From: Panacagrimonas sp965216845
GTDB lineage: Bacteria; Pseudomonadota; Gammaproteobacteria; Nevskiales; Nevskiaceae
Direction: 5' to 3'
Assembly: GCA_965216845.1 (NCBI GenBank)
Contig: OZ244200.1
Location: 1,178,001-1,242,000, forward strand
Length of the DNA stretch: 64,000 nt
The notes below the pieces were generated by a model, which was given only the letters and a program-made list of their open reading frames with translations, had not been told where the DNA came from and searched no databases. The position numbers and the translations under genes are program-made. Positions 19,496-28,105 of this stretch are shown in pieces (position 1 is the first letter of the stretch; each line of letters starts with the position of its first letter).

Positions 19496-20027
19496 GCTTC
19501 TCGGCGACGTGTTGTTGCAACCGTTTCGTTCGGTTGAGGCTTTTCTGGACGCCGGCGGCGTGGTGCTGTGGGGTATTTTCAGCGTCGGCATCGTGTTGTG
19601 GACCTTGATCCTTGAGCGCTTTTGGTACTACTGGCGGCTGTATCCGCGCGCTCGGCGCCAATGGCAGGACGAATGGGCCTTGCGACCGGAGCGCCGGTCC
19701 TGGGCGGCGCGGCGCGTGCGTACCGCGATTCTGGGCGAGGCGGAGCTGGAGCTTTCATCCACGCTGCCCATCATCGGCAATCTGATCGCGATCTGCCCGC
19801 TGCTGGGCTTGATGGGCACGGTCACCGGCATGATCCAGGTGTTCGACGTCATGGCGCTGATGGGAACCTCGGATGCGCGTGCGATGGCCTCGGGCGTATC
19901 CAAGGCCACGGTGCCGACCATGGCCGGCATGGTCGTCGGCCTGTCCGGGCTGTTTTTTCAGCATCGTTTCCAGTCGCGGGTGCGAATTGAAACCGAACAG
20001 CTTTCCGATCAGTTGGCCTATCGCTGA
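19488..20027 (+). CDS. exbB: ExbB-type MotA/TolQ/ExbB proton channel protein
   Basis: With a GTG start at 19488 overlapping the upstream stop, the product is 179 residues, the compact length of ExbB2 proteins. Three membrane helices are visible, and STLPIIGNLIAICPLLGLMG followed by TVTGMIQVF is the ExbB core. A longer ORF from 19443 lies inside the upstream gene and is not preferred. With ExbD it forms the proton channel that energises TonB. The stop overlaps the exbD start. Confidence 0.92.
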   Translation: MSELLGDVLLQPFRSVEAFLDAGGVVLWGIFSVGIVLWTLILERFWYYWRLYPRARRQWQDEWALRPERRSWAARRVRTAILGEAELELSSTLPIIGNLIAICPLLGLMGTVTGMIQVFDVMALMGTSDARAMASGVSKATVPTMAGMVVGLSGLFFQHRFQSRVRIETEQLSDQLAYR

Positions 20028-20431
20028 TGAAACTCAGACGACACGACAAAATCAGCGAGGAAAGCGGCATTGATCTCACGCCCATGCTGGACGTGATTTT
20101 CATCATGCTGATCTTTTTCATCGTCACCACCAGCTTTGTGCGTGAATCCGGCATTCAGGTGAACCGGCCCAGCGCGGAGACTGCCAAGCGTGAAGATCGC
20201 GCCAATATCCTGGTCGCCATCTCGCCGCAGGGCGAGGTGTGGATCGACAAGCAGCGCGTGGACATCCGCGCCTTGCGAACGGTGATCCAGAAATTGCACG
20301 CCGAGAATCCGCAGGCAGCGGTGGTGATTCAGGCGGATACCGATGCTCGGGCCGGTCTGATGGTGGAGGCCATGGATCAGGCGCGTCTGGCCGGCGTGGA
20401 GAACGTCTCCATCGCCGCCACGCCGCAATAA
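20027..20431 (+). CDS. exbD: ExbD/TolR biopolymer transport protein
   Basis: The 134-residue protein has a single membrane helix near the N-terminus. The essential proton-carrying Asp is in DLTPMLDVIFIMLIFFIVTT. The rest is the periplasmic TolR-like domain (VQADTDARAGLMVEAMDQAR-type end). It works with ExbB in the inner membrane. The start codon shares one base with the upstream stop, and tonB follows after 15 bp. Confidence 0.94.
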   Translation: MKLRRHDKISEESGIDLTPMLDVIFIMLIFFIVTTSFVRESGIQVNRPSAETAKREDRANILVAISPQGEVWIDKQRVDIRALRTVIQKLHAENPQAAVVIQADTDARAGLMVEAMDQARLAGVENVSIAATPQ

Positions 20432-20446
20432 GGAAGGGGCGCAAGG

Positions 20447-21145
20447 GTGCGCTGGATTGGCCTACCGCCGCTGGCCTTGCTGGTGGTTGCCGCCCTGTTT
20501 TTATTGATGCACTGGATGATTCGGCCGCCCGGCGGCATTGACGATCAGATCAGACGACAGCTCGATGGCATCGAATTGACCAAGCCGCCGCCGCCGGAAG
20601 AACCAACACCGGAGCCGACCGAATTGCTGGCCGATTCTCCGCCGCCACCACCGGCGGCGCCGCCGGCCTTGGGACGTCCCGACCTTCCGGCGCTGGATGT
20701 GCCGACGCTGGCGGTCGAGCCGCTGGAGGTTGGCGATATCGCCGTGCCGGTGGCATTGGGGGTGACCGGCCTGAGTCTGGGAAAGACCGGAATCTTTGGC
20801 GGTTTTGCCGGCACTGGCGGCAGTGGAACGGGTTCGGGGTCGGGTAGTGGCAGCGGCGGTGGCTGGGTTGGCAAGCCGTTGGTGCCCTTGTCGACCGCGC
20901 GCCCGCAGTTGCCCGAGTGGGCGTGCGAGCAAAAGATTCACGGCTGGGTAGAAGCCATTTTCACGGTGATGCCCAACGGCAAGGTGCAGAACGTGCGCAT
21001 CGTCGATGCCGATCCGCGTGGGGTCTATGAAGCCGCCGCCATCGAATCCATCGGCAACTGGATATATGCCGCCAGCAAGCGCGCACGCGAAGTCAAACAG
21101 AAAGTGGAAATGGACCCCGCCGAATGTGCTTACAACTGGCAATGA
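20447..21145 (+). CDS. tonB: TonB energy transducer
   Basis: The 232-residue protein has one N-terminal membrane helix. A periplasmic Pro/Glu-rich spacer (KPPPPEEPTPEPTE and a PPPPPAAPPA run) and a Gly/Ser-rich linker (about residues 122-141) follow. The C-terminal TonB domain is at about 150-232 (WVEAIFTVMPNGKVQNVRIV). It should transmit proton-motive force to outer-membrane receptors. The start is GTG at 20447. Two Cys in the C-terminal domain (WACEQ and AECAY) may form a disulfide. The stop overlaps the start of the next gene by ATGA. Confidence 0.92.
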   Translation: MRWIGLPPLALLVVAALFLLMHWMIRPPGGIDDQIRRQLDGIELTKPPPPEEPTPEPTELLADSPPPPPAAPPALGRPDLPALDVPTLAVEPLEVGDIAVPVALGVTGLSLGKTGIFGGFAGTGGSGTGSGSGSGSGGGWVGKPLVPLSTARPQLPEWACEQKIHGWVEAIFTVMPNGKVQNVRIVDADPRGVYEAAAIESIGNWIYAASKRAREVKQKVEMDPAECAYNWQ

Positions 21146-23727
21146 GATTGGCGCGCAACCTTGTTGGTACCGGCGTCGCCTGTCTGGCGATCATGTGCTG
21201 GAGTTCGGTGCAGGCGCAGCAATATCGTAGCCAGGTGCGCGAGGTGCAGACCCCGGCGTCGGCGCAAAAAAAAGACCCGGCGACGCTGTTGAAATCCGTG
21301 ACCGACCCTTATGCCAAGGCTTTGTTGCTGCGTGAGCTGGCGGCGCAGGCGGCCTCGCAAAAAGATTACAAGAAGGCCGCGCGATTACTGGAGCAGGCGC
21401 TGTCGCAGAAAGCGCTGTCCGGGCCGGCCGAAGCGGCCATGCGACGCGATCTGGCGGCGTTGACGGTGTCCTCCGGCGATCTGAAGAAGGCCATTCCAGA
21501 GCTGGAAAGGCAGGTGCGGGCGGGCAATGCCATTCCGCAAACCATGGCGGCGCTGGGCGCTGCGTACATCGAGCAAAAGCGGTTTGCTGAGGCCATTGGC
21601 TTGTTGCAAAAGGCGATCAAGGCGCAACCCAATGCGGATATTGGCTGGCAGCGCGCGCTGGTTGCGGCTTACATGGGCGCCGGTCGTCACCGTGCCGCCG
21701 CCGTATTGCTGGAAAAACTGATTCGGCGTGATCCGGGTCAGAAAGACGATTGGCTGCGCTTGTCCGCGCTTTATCTGAAGGCCAAGGACCGGTCACGCGC
21801 GCAGGCGATCATGGAAGTGGCCAACCGTCTTGGTCATCTGCAGACCAAGGAGGACCGGCTGCGGCTGGTGACCCTGACCGGGCAGATTGGGGCGCCGTTC
21901 GAGGCTGGCTCGTTGTTGCAGGCCTGGATAGGCGACAAGGCGCTGCCCAGCGACAGCCGCACGCGCCAACTGCTGGTTTCGCTGTGGGTGGCCGCGCGCG
22001 AAAACGGTCTGGCCCTGAGCGCGCTCCAGGGTTTGATTGCCACGCATCCCAGCAAGGCCCGTTACGAGCAGTTGGCGCAATTGCACCTGGACCGTGAGGA
22101 ATACGCGCTGGCGGCGCGTGCCTTGGAACAGGCAATGGCGCGTGGCGGTGCCGACGGTGCCTTGTTGCTGAGCCTGGGCCTGGCCAAGTATCAACAGGCG
22201 GATATCGACGGCGCCATCTCCGCGTTTGAGCGCGCCGGCAACTACGCGGCGCAGAAAGCGTTGGCCAGCGACTGGCTGGCCTACCTGGAATCGGGCCGCG
22301 CGCGCGAACTGGCCATGGTGGCGGCCGCCGAGGCCCGTGCCAGGCAACGTGAAGACGCCATCCTGAGCGAACGGATGTTGGGTCAGAGTTTCTCCATTCC
22401 CGCGTCGGCGAGCGGATCATCAGGCGGCGGCTTTGCCGGGACGACGGCAGGCAATGCCGGCGGCGGCGGACTGACGCCGGTTGGCGCTTTGCGCGATGGG
22501 TCAGCCGATGGTGCCATCCCCGCGTGGACTGGCGGCATCACCGCAGCCAGTCGGCCGGCGGATTATCGTCCGGGGAAGCAGTTGGTGGATCCTTACGCCA
22601 GCGACAAGCCGCTGTTCGTGATCGATGCCAGCAATGCGGAGAAATATCGGGCGCGCCTGAGCAAGGGGCATCGTGCGCTGCTGCGGCAGAAAAAAGGCTA
22701 TCGCATGCCGGTGTATCCCACGCGCCGCAGCGTGTCGTTTCCTGGAGCCATCTACAACGCCACGCAAAAGAACCACAAACGCGCGCGTCTGTCGGGGGCG
22801 GATACGCTGGAGGATGCGCGCCTGGGCTTTCCGTTTCCGCAGCCACAATCCGGCGTGGAAGTGATGTGGAACCACCGCGTGCGCTATCGCGGAGACACGG
22901 TGCAGGCGGCAAGCCAGCAGATCGTGGTGGGCGCCAACGGCAAACAGGTCGCCAGGTTCAAGCGCATCGAGCGAGCCTATTTCCGCTACGGCAATATCCA
23001 GGACCCGGCTGACATCGGGACGCAAAACATTCTGCTGTACTACCTGCTGCAGTTTTCAGGCCCGAGTCTCAACAACTTCCTGGCGCTGTTGCATGAGACG
23101 GCCAACGCGGAAAAGGACAAACGCGCGATCTGGGTGGCGCCGCCGGGCATTGGCCGATTGTTCCGCGTGCCGCCGGTGGGATACGACCAGCTGTTCCCGG
23201 GCACCGACGGGATCTACTTCATCGACATGATCGACATGTACAACGGCCCGTTCGATCGTTACGTGTGGAAGCTGGTGGGCCGCACCGAACTGTATGTGCC
23301 CTACAACGGCTACCGGCTGTCCGACGGCAGTTTCAACTACGAGGATTTGCTGACGCCCGGGTTTCTCAATCCGGATGCGACCCGTTATGAACTGCATCGG
23401 GTGTGGGTGGTGGAAGCCACCGAGCGGGGTGGCAAGCGGCACAGTTTCGGCTTGCGCACCTTTTATGTCGACGAGGACAGCTGGAACGTCGTGATGGTGG
23501 AAAACCATGATCGCAAAGGCGCCTTGTGGCGTTTTCAGGAAGGCCACCTGGTGGCGCTATACGACGTGCAAGCCGCCAACAGCTTTCCCATCGTCACCTA
23601 TGACTTGAAGGACGGGCGCTATCTGGCAACCCGCCTGACCGCCGAGGAGCGGCCGATGCGTTACGACATCAAGATGACCAAGTCCGATTTTCTGCCGGCG
23701 GAGGTGAAGGCCAAATACACCCGTTGA
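21142..23727 (+). CDS. TPR-repeat protein fused to a C-terminal DUF1329 domain
   Basis: The 861-residue product starts at the ATG overlapping the tonB stop; a start at 21124 is also open. After a signal peptide (cleavage likely at VQA-QQ) come tandem TPR-like helical repeats to about residue 410, as in the TPR protein that normally ends TonB2-type operons. A Gly/Ser-rich linker (about 415-443) joins a complete DUF1329 domain (444-861), recognised by GALRDGSADGAIPAWTGGIT, YRMPVYPTRRSVSFP and PFPQPQSGVEVMWNHRVRYRG. DUF1329 proteins are LolB-like envelope proteins usually found near DUF1302 and MMPL-type exporters. The frame is uninterrupted, so the fusion is real in this sequence. It may couple TonB energy to movement of a lipid or hydrophobic ligand. 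Confidence 0.9.
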   Translation: MRLARNLVGTGVACLAIMCWSSVQAQQYRSQVREVQTPASAQKKDPATLLKSVTDPYAKALLLRELAAQAASQKDYKKAARLLEQALSQKALSGPAEAAMRRDLAALTVSSGDLKKAIPELERQVRAGNAIPQTMAALGAAYIEQKRFAEAIGLLQKAIKAQPNADIGWQRALVAAYMGAGRHRAAAVLLEKLIRRDPGQKDDWLRLSALYLKAKDRSRAQAIMEVANRLGHLQTKEDRLRLVTLTGQIGAPFEAGSLLQAWIGDKALPSDSRTRQLLVSLWVAARENGLALSALQGLIATHPSKARYEQLAQLHLDREEYALAARALEQAMARGGADGALLLSLGLAKYQQADIDGAISAFERAGNYAAQKALASDWLAYLESGRARELAMVAAAEARARQREDAILSERMLGQSFSIPASASGSSGGGFAGTTAGNAGGGGLTPVGALRDGSADGAIPAWTGGITAASRPADYRPGKQLVDPYASDKPLFVIDASNAEKYRARLSKGHRALLRQKKGYRMPVYPTRRSVSFPGAIYNATQKNHKRARLSGADTLEDARLGFPFPQPQSGVEVMWNHRVRYRGDTVQAASQQIVVGANGKQVARFKRIERAYFRYGNIQDPADIGTQNILLYYLLQFSGPSLNNFLALLHETANAEKDKRAIWVAPPGIGRLFRVPPVGYDQLFPGTDGIYFIDMIDMYNGPFDRYVWKLVGRTELYVPYNGYRLSDGSFNYEDLLTPGFLNPDATRYELHRVWVVEATERGGKRHSFGLRTFYVDEDSWNVVMVENHDRKGALWRFQEGHLVALYDVQAANSFPIVTYDLKDGRYLATRLTAEERPMRYDIKMTKSDFLPAEVKAKYTR

Positions 23728-24232
23728 GGCAAGACTGGTATGCCTGCAACAGATCGCTGCCCAGGCAAATGAATCGCACTTGCAGGTCAGGCTGTTTGGA
23801 CAAGACATCAGCCACGGTCCGCACGGCGATGTTCGTGGCCTGGTCGATGGGGTAGCCATAAATGCCGCAGCTGATGGCAGGCAAGGCGATGCGGCGCAGT
23901 CGATGCTCGACCGCCAGCGTCAGGCTGTTGCGATAACAGTTGGCCAGCTGTTCGGCCTCGCCCTGTCCGCCACCCTGCCATACCGGGCCAACGGTGTGGA
24001 TGATCCACGGTGTCGGCAGATTGAAGCCCGGCGTCAGGCGCGCCTGGCCGGTCGGGCAGCCGCCCACCGTTCGGCAATAGGCCAACAACTCTGGCCCCGC
24101 CGCGGCGTGTATGGCGCCGTCAACGCCGCCGCCGCCCAGCAGGCTGGAATTGGCGGCGTTGACGATGGCGTCCGCCCGGCAGCGCGTGATATCGCCCTGT
24201 TGAACCGCAAGGCGGTCGTTCCAGCCATCCAT
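23669..24232 (-). CDS. Macrodomain protein (O-acetyl-ADP-ribose deacetylase-like)
   Basis: The 187-residue protein is a MacroD-type macrodomain. DAIVNAANSSLLGGGGVDGA is the ADP-ribose-binding loop, and PAISCGIYGYPIDQA is the second phosphate loop. Such enzymes remove ADP-ribose or O-acetyl groups. Homology ends near residue 170, and the last 18 or so residues are a tail without similarity. Its 3' end overlaps the convergent TPR-DUF1329 gene by 59 bp. Confidence 0.93.
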   Translation of the reverse strand: MDGWNDRLAVQQGDITRCRADAIVNAANSSLLGGGGVDGAIHAAAGPELLAYCRTVGGCPTGQARLTPGFNLPTPWIIHTVGPVWQGGGQGEAEQLANCYRNSLTLAVEHRLRRIALPAISCGIYGYPIDQATNIAVRTVADVLSKQPDLQVRFICLGSDLLQAYQSCLNGCIWPSPPPAENRTWSS

Positions 24233-24326
24233 TGATGGTGTCTCCAGTGGCTAAGCTAAGATGCCATTCCAGCGCTGGCACGCATGGGCAAGGCGTCAAA
24301 ACATATACCAGGAAACAAGGGATACC

Positions 24327-25712
24327 GTGACCAAACAGGGCGATGATCGACGGCGACCCGGAATGGGCAACCTGAAGACAAGACCATTGGAGCGCAACAT
24401 CGCCCTGACCAGGCTGGGCCTGGGCGCGGGCGCCAAGATCGCCGCGCATTCGGTGGCGAATCTGTTTCGCGGTGAGGCTTCCCGCAGCCAGGCCGACAGC
24501 GAGTTTTACGCACGTCAGGCGCAGGTGCTTGCCGACGAGCTGGGGCAACTCAAGGGCAGCGTCATGAAAGCCGGGCAGATGCTGTCGCTATACGGGCAGT
24601 ATTTCTTGCCGCCGGAAGCGGTGAGTGTCTTGTCACAGCTGCAGGACGATACGCCCGCCGTGCATTGGCGCGTGGTGGCGCCGGTATTAGAGCGCGCCAT
24701 CGGTCGCAAACGGCTTGCGGAGCTGGAGGTCGAGCAGACGCCCATCGCCGCCGCTTCGCTTGGACAGGCGCATCGGGCCAGGCGTCGCAGCGACGGTCAG
24801 GAACTGGTGGTCAAGATCCAGTATCCGGGTGTGGCGGATGCGATCGAAAGCGACGTTCGCACCCTGTCACGTCTGATCACAATGAGCCGCATGGCGCCCA
24901 GCGGCCTGGACCTGAATCCGATCTTTTCCGAGCTGCGCGAAATGCTGCACCGCGAGGTGGATTACGCGGCCGAGCGACGCTTCACCGAAGAATTCGGCAA
25001 GCGCCTGGCGGACGATGAGCGCTTTGCCGTCCCCAAGGTGTTTGGCGAATACAGCAGTGATCAGGTACTGACCACCAGCTACGAGTCCGGTGTGAGCGTG
25101 CGTGACGAAGCCATCGAGCAAGTGCCGCAAGCGCGGCGTGATCGCATGGGGCTGGCCTTTGTCGAGCTGTTCTTGACCGAGTTGTTCGACTGGAACATGG
25201 TGCAAACCGACCCGCACTTCGGCAACTACCGGTTCCGGCTTTCGGATGACGGCAAGGACCGCATTGTGTTGCTGGATTTTGGTGCCACGCGCATTTTCGG
25301 TCGCGGCTTCGTGGACAACTATCGTCAGATCGTGCGTGGCGCCATGCGCCGTGAGCACGCGCTGATCATCGACGGCGCTTGCGCCATCCATCTGATGGAT
25401 CACCGTTTTCCTGACGGCGTGTTGAAAGCCTTCTGCCAGATGTGCGAATTGATCACCGAGCCGTTCGCCGATCCCGAGGAAGGGCGGGTGCCGGCAGCTC
25501 TGCTCAATCACGCCCACGCCTATCGCTGGGGGGAAAGCGATCTGCCGATGCGCGCTGGTCAGCTGGCGGCGAAGAACGCCTTCTCGAAGTATTTCCGGGT
25601 TCCGCCACGGGAAATCGTATTCCTGCATCGGCGTCTGGCGGGCGTGTTCATCATGCTGGCCAAGCTGCAGTCAGAAGTTCGCGCGCGCGAGCTGATTCTG
25701 GATGTGATTTGA
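24327..25712 (+). CDS. ABC1/AarF (UbiB-like) atypical kinase
   Basis: The 461-residue protein shows the ABC1 family features: MKAGQML (the KxGQ motif), the Ala-rich loop AAASLGQAHRA, the Lys in ELVVKIQYPG, the catalytic-type TDPHFGNYRF and the metal-binding LLDFGATRIF. ABC1 proteins are ATPases linked to ubiquinone synthesis and lipid metabolism. It lacks the long C-terminal membrane tail of UbiB, so it is not assigned ubiB. The GTG at 24327, preceded by AAGG, is preferred over an ATG at 24261. Confidence 0.88.
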   Translation: MTKQGDDRRRPGMGNLKTRPLERNIALTRLGLGAGAKIAAHSVANLFRGEASRSQADSEFYARQAQVLADELGQLKGSVMKAGQMLSLYGQYFLPPEAVSVLSQLQDDTPAVHWRVVAPVLERAIGRKRLAELEVEQTPIAAASLGQAHRARRRSDGQELVVKIQYPGVADAIESDVRTLSRLITMSRMAPSGLDLNPIFSELREMLHREVDYAAERRFTEEFGKRLADDERFAVPKVFGEYSSDQVLTTSYESGVSVRDEAIEQVPQARRDRMGLAFVELFLTELFDWNMVQTDPHFGNYRFRLSDDGKDRIVLLDFGATRIFGRGFVDNYRQIVRGAMRREHALIIDGACAIHLMDHRFPDGVLKAFCQMCELITEPFADPEEGRVPAALLNHAHAYRWGESDLPMRAGQLAAKNAFSKYFRVPPREIVFLHRRLAGVFIMLAKLQSEVRARELILDVI

Positions 25713-26010
25713 ACGAAATCCAGGCTGATCGTTGATCCGCCCATTCCCCGACGGTCCGGATCGCAGGCGCAACCACCAAGCTCGGGCTGTTTGCACCGCG
25801 ATGCCACGGCATACTTTGGCTTTGACGCGCAAGTGCGCGCCGCCAAGCCCGGTGAGGCCGAAGCTGCCGAAATCCGGCAGCGCGTATATTGAGCGCACCG
25901 GCTGTCGGCTGGTTCCTGGTGTATCCGAGCCTGCCTGCTCATCGGGGCCGACCTCGCCGGCACTTCCCGCGCGACATTGCGCCCACCTCACCCCTGGACG
26001 AAACCGCGTC
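25713..26010. other. Intergenic region before the DUF2970 gene
   Basis: About 300 bp with no supported gene. An in-frame upstream extension of the DUF2970 ORF has no recognisable similarity and is rejected. A TATATT-like box near 25886 could belong to a promoter for the small gene. No repeat or terminator was recognised. Confidence 0.4.
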
Positions 26011-26229
26011 ATGCAAAGTCACAATCAAGAAAAGCCGCCCAATCTGTTACAAGTGATCGGCAGTGTCCTGGCCTCGTTTTTCGGCGTCCAGAACGCTGAA
26101 AACCGCAAGCGTGATTTCACTCGCGGCAAGGCCAGCCAGTTCATCATTGTTGGCATCGTCATGACGCTGGCGTTTGTTCTGTCGCTGTGGTTGCTGGTGA
26201 AACTGGTATTGCGTCAGGCCGGGGTTTGA
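26011..26229 (+). CDS. Small DUF2970 inner-membrane protein
   Basis: The 72-residue product has the DUF2970 pattern: LLQVIGSVLASFFGVQNAEN, then RKRDFTRGKASQFIIVG, then one C-terminal membrane helix. The start at 26011 (MQSHNQEK) fits the family length. Function is unknown. The ABC-F gene begins 13 bp downstream, so the two may be cotranscribed. Confidence 0.82.
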   Translation: MQSHNQEKPPNLLQVIGSVLASFFGVQNAENRKRDFTRGKASQFIIVGIVMTLAFVLSLWLLVKLVLRQAGV

Positions 26230-26242
26230 TGCGCCTGTCGTC

Positions 26243-28105
26243 ATGATCGAATTCAGCGGCGCGAGTCTGCGACGCGGCGCAAAACTGTTGTTCGAGGACG
26301 CCACTTTCCAGATCCATGCGGGCTGGCGTGTGGGGCTGACCGGGCGCAACGGCACTGGCAAGAGCAGCTTGCTGGCCGCCTTGCGCGGCACCCTGGCGAC
26401 GGATTGCGGAGACATCCGCATTGCCGGCAATCCCAGCATCGCTTGGGTCGATCAGGAAACGCCGGCCCTGCCGCTATCGGCGCTGGCTTTTGTGTGCCAG
26501 GGTGATGCAGAGCTGACGCGGCTTGAAGCCGCGCTGGAAACCGCCCAGAACGAGCAGGACGGCGTGCGGATCGGTCACCTGCACATGCAGATTCAGGCCA
26601 TCGATGGTTACGCCGCATCGGCGCGTGCCGCCCGATTGCTGGATGGCCTGGGATTCGCCGCCGATGAAGTGACGCAGCCGGTGGCCAGCTTTTCCGGCGG
26701 TTGGCGCATGCGGCTGAATATCGCGCGCGCGCTGATGTGTCGTTCCGAGCTGTTGCTGTTGGACGAGCCCACCAACCATCTGGATCTGGACGCCCTGTTC
26801 TGGTTGCAGGACTGGTTGCGAAGCTACGCCGGCACACTGGTGCTGATCTCGCATGATCGGGCGTTTCTGGACGCGGTATGCACCCAGATCCTGCATATCG
26901 AACAGTCGGGGGTACGGGTTTACCAGGGCAACTACAGTCAGTTCGAGCGACAGCGCGCCGAACGCATTCAGCTGGAGCAGATCGCCTACCAGAAGCAGCA
27001 ACGACAGCGCGCGCATCTGCAGGCGTTTGTGGACCGGTTTCGCGCCAAGGCCACCAAGGCGCGTCAGGCACAGAGTCGCATCAAGGCCCTGCAACGCATG
27101 CAGCTGGTGGCCGCCGCCTACGCCGATACGCCGTTTGATTTTGCATTCGCGACGCCACAGCGCCTGCCGTCACCCATGCTGCGTCTTGAAAAAGCCGTGC
27201 TGGGTTACGGCCAGAAGGCGGTGGTGCGCGGCGTCAATGCCTTGATCGCACCGGGGGCGCGCATCGGCCTGTTGGGCCCCAACGGTGCGGGTAAATCCAC
27301 TTTGATTCGCAGCATCGCCGGTGAGCTGCCGCTGCTTTCGGGCGACCAGCGCAAAGATCCCGGCGTGCGCATCGGGTATTTTGCGCAGCATCAGTTGGAG
27401 CAGCTGGACGAACAGGCCTCCCCGCTACTGCACCTCAAACGAATGGATGGTCAGGCGCGTGAGCAATCGCTGCGTGATTTTCTGGGCGGTTTTGATTTTC
27501 ATGGCGACCACGCGCTGGCCCCGGTTTCCAGCTTTTCCGGCGGCGAGCGCGCACGTTTGGCCTTGGCGCTGATCGTTTATCGCGCGCCCAGTCTGTTGCT
27601 GCTGGACGAGCCCACCAATCATCTGGACCTGGACATGCGGCACGCACTGGAATCCGCGCTCACCTTGTTCAGCGGCGCCATGATTCTGGTTTCTCATGAT
27701 CGTCACCTGCTGTCCGCCTGCTGCGACACCTTCTGGCTGATTGATGACGGCCAATGCCAAGTGTTCGAAGGCGATCTGGACGACTACGCCGCCAGCGTGT
27801 CGCAAACCCGGTCAGGCCCGGGTGACACGGCCAGGGCTTCGCAAACAACGGTGACCGTTCCACGCGGAAAACAACAAAAAACCCTGCGCGATCAACTTCG
27901 CAAACAGGAAACGCGCATGCAGGGATTACAGAAAAAACTGTCCGCGCTCGACGACGCCCTGGCCGACCCCGCGCTTTACGAACGGGATGACGCGGCCGAA
28001 GAAACCGCCAAGCTGGCCGGACAGCAGCAGGCCTTGAGGGCTGAGCTGGAAGCCGTTGAGCTGCAATGGATGGAGGTGGCAGAGCGCCTGGAGACGCTGA
28101 ACTAG
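26243..28105 (+). CDS. ABC-F family ATPase (YheS-like)
   Basis: The 620-residue protein has two ABC cassettes and no membrane helices. Walker A motifs are GRNGTGKSS and GPNGAGKST. ABC signatures are VASFSGGWRMRLN and VSSFSGGERARLA. Walker B motifs are LLLDEPTNHLDLD in both halves. The ABC-F linker (about 235-300) and a C-terminal coiled coil (about 530-620) fit YheS rather than EttA. ABC-F proteins act on ribosomes. The gene overlaps the convergent monooxygenase by 4 bp. Confidence 0.93.
   Translation: MIEFSGASLRRGAKLLFEDATFQIHAGWRVGLTGRNGTGKSSLLAALRGTLATDCGDIRIAGNPSIAWVDQETPALPLSALAFVCQGDAELTRLEAALETAQNEQDGVRIGHLHMQIQAIDGYAASARAARLLDGLGFAADEVTQPVASFSGGWRMRLNIARALMCRSELLLLDEPTNHLDLDALFWLQDWLRSYAGTLVLISHDRAFLDAVCTQILHIEQSGVRVYQGNYSQFERQRAERIQLEQIAYQKQQRQRAHLQAFVDRFRAKATKARQAQSRIKALQRMQLVAAAYADTPFDFAFATPQRLPSPMLRLEKAVLGYGQKAVVRGVNALIAPGARIGLLGPNGAGKSTLIRSIAGELPLLSGDQRKDPGVRIGYFAQHQLEQLDEQASPLLHLKRMDGQAREQSLRDFLGGFDFHGDHALAPVSSFSGGERARLALALIVYRAPSLLLLDEPTNHLDLDMRHALESALTLFSGAMILVSHDRHLLSACCDTFWLIDDGQCQVFEGDLDDYAASVSQTRSGPGDTARASQTTVTVPRGKQQKTLRDQLRKQETRMQGLQKKLSALDDALADPALYERDDAAEETAKLAGQQQALRAELEAVELQWMEVAERLETLN

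Noticed and set aside
20805..20870. Tandem repeat or CRISPR-like pattern in tonB
   Set aside because: It is a low-complexity Gly/Ser linker within the coding sequence, not a repeat-spacer array.
24261..24326. Upstream ATG start for the ABC1 kinase
   Set aside because: The extra residues lack homology, and the GTG at 24327 has a better ribosome-binding site.
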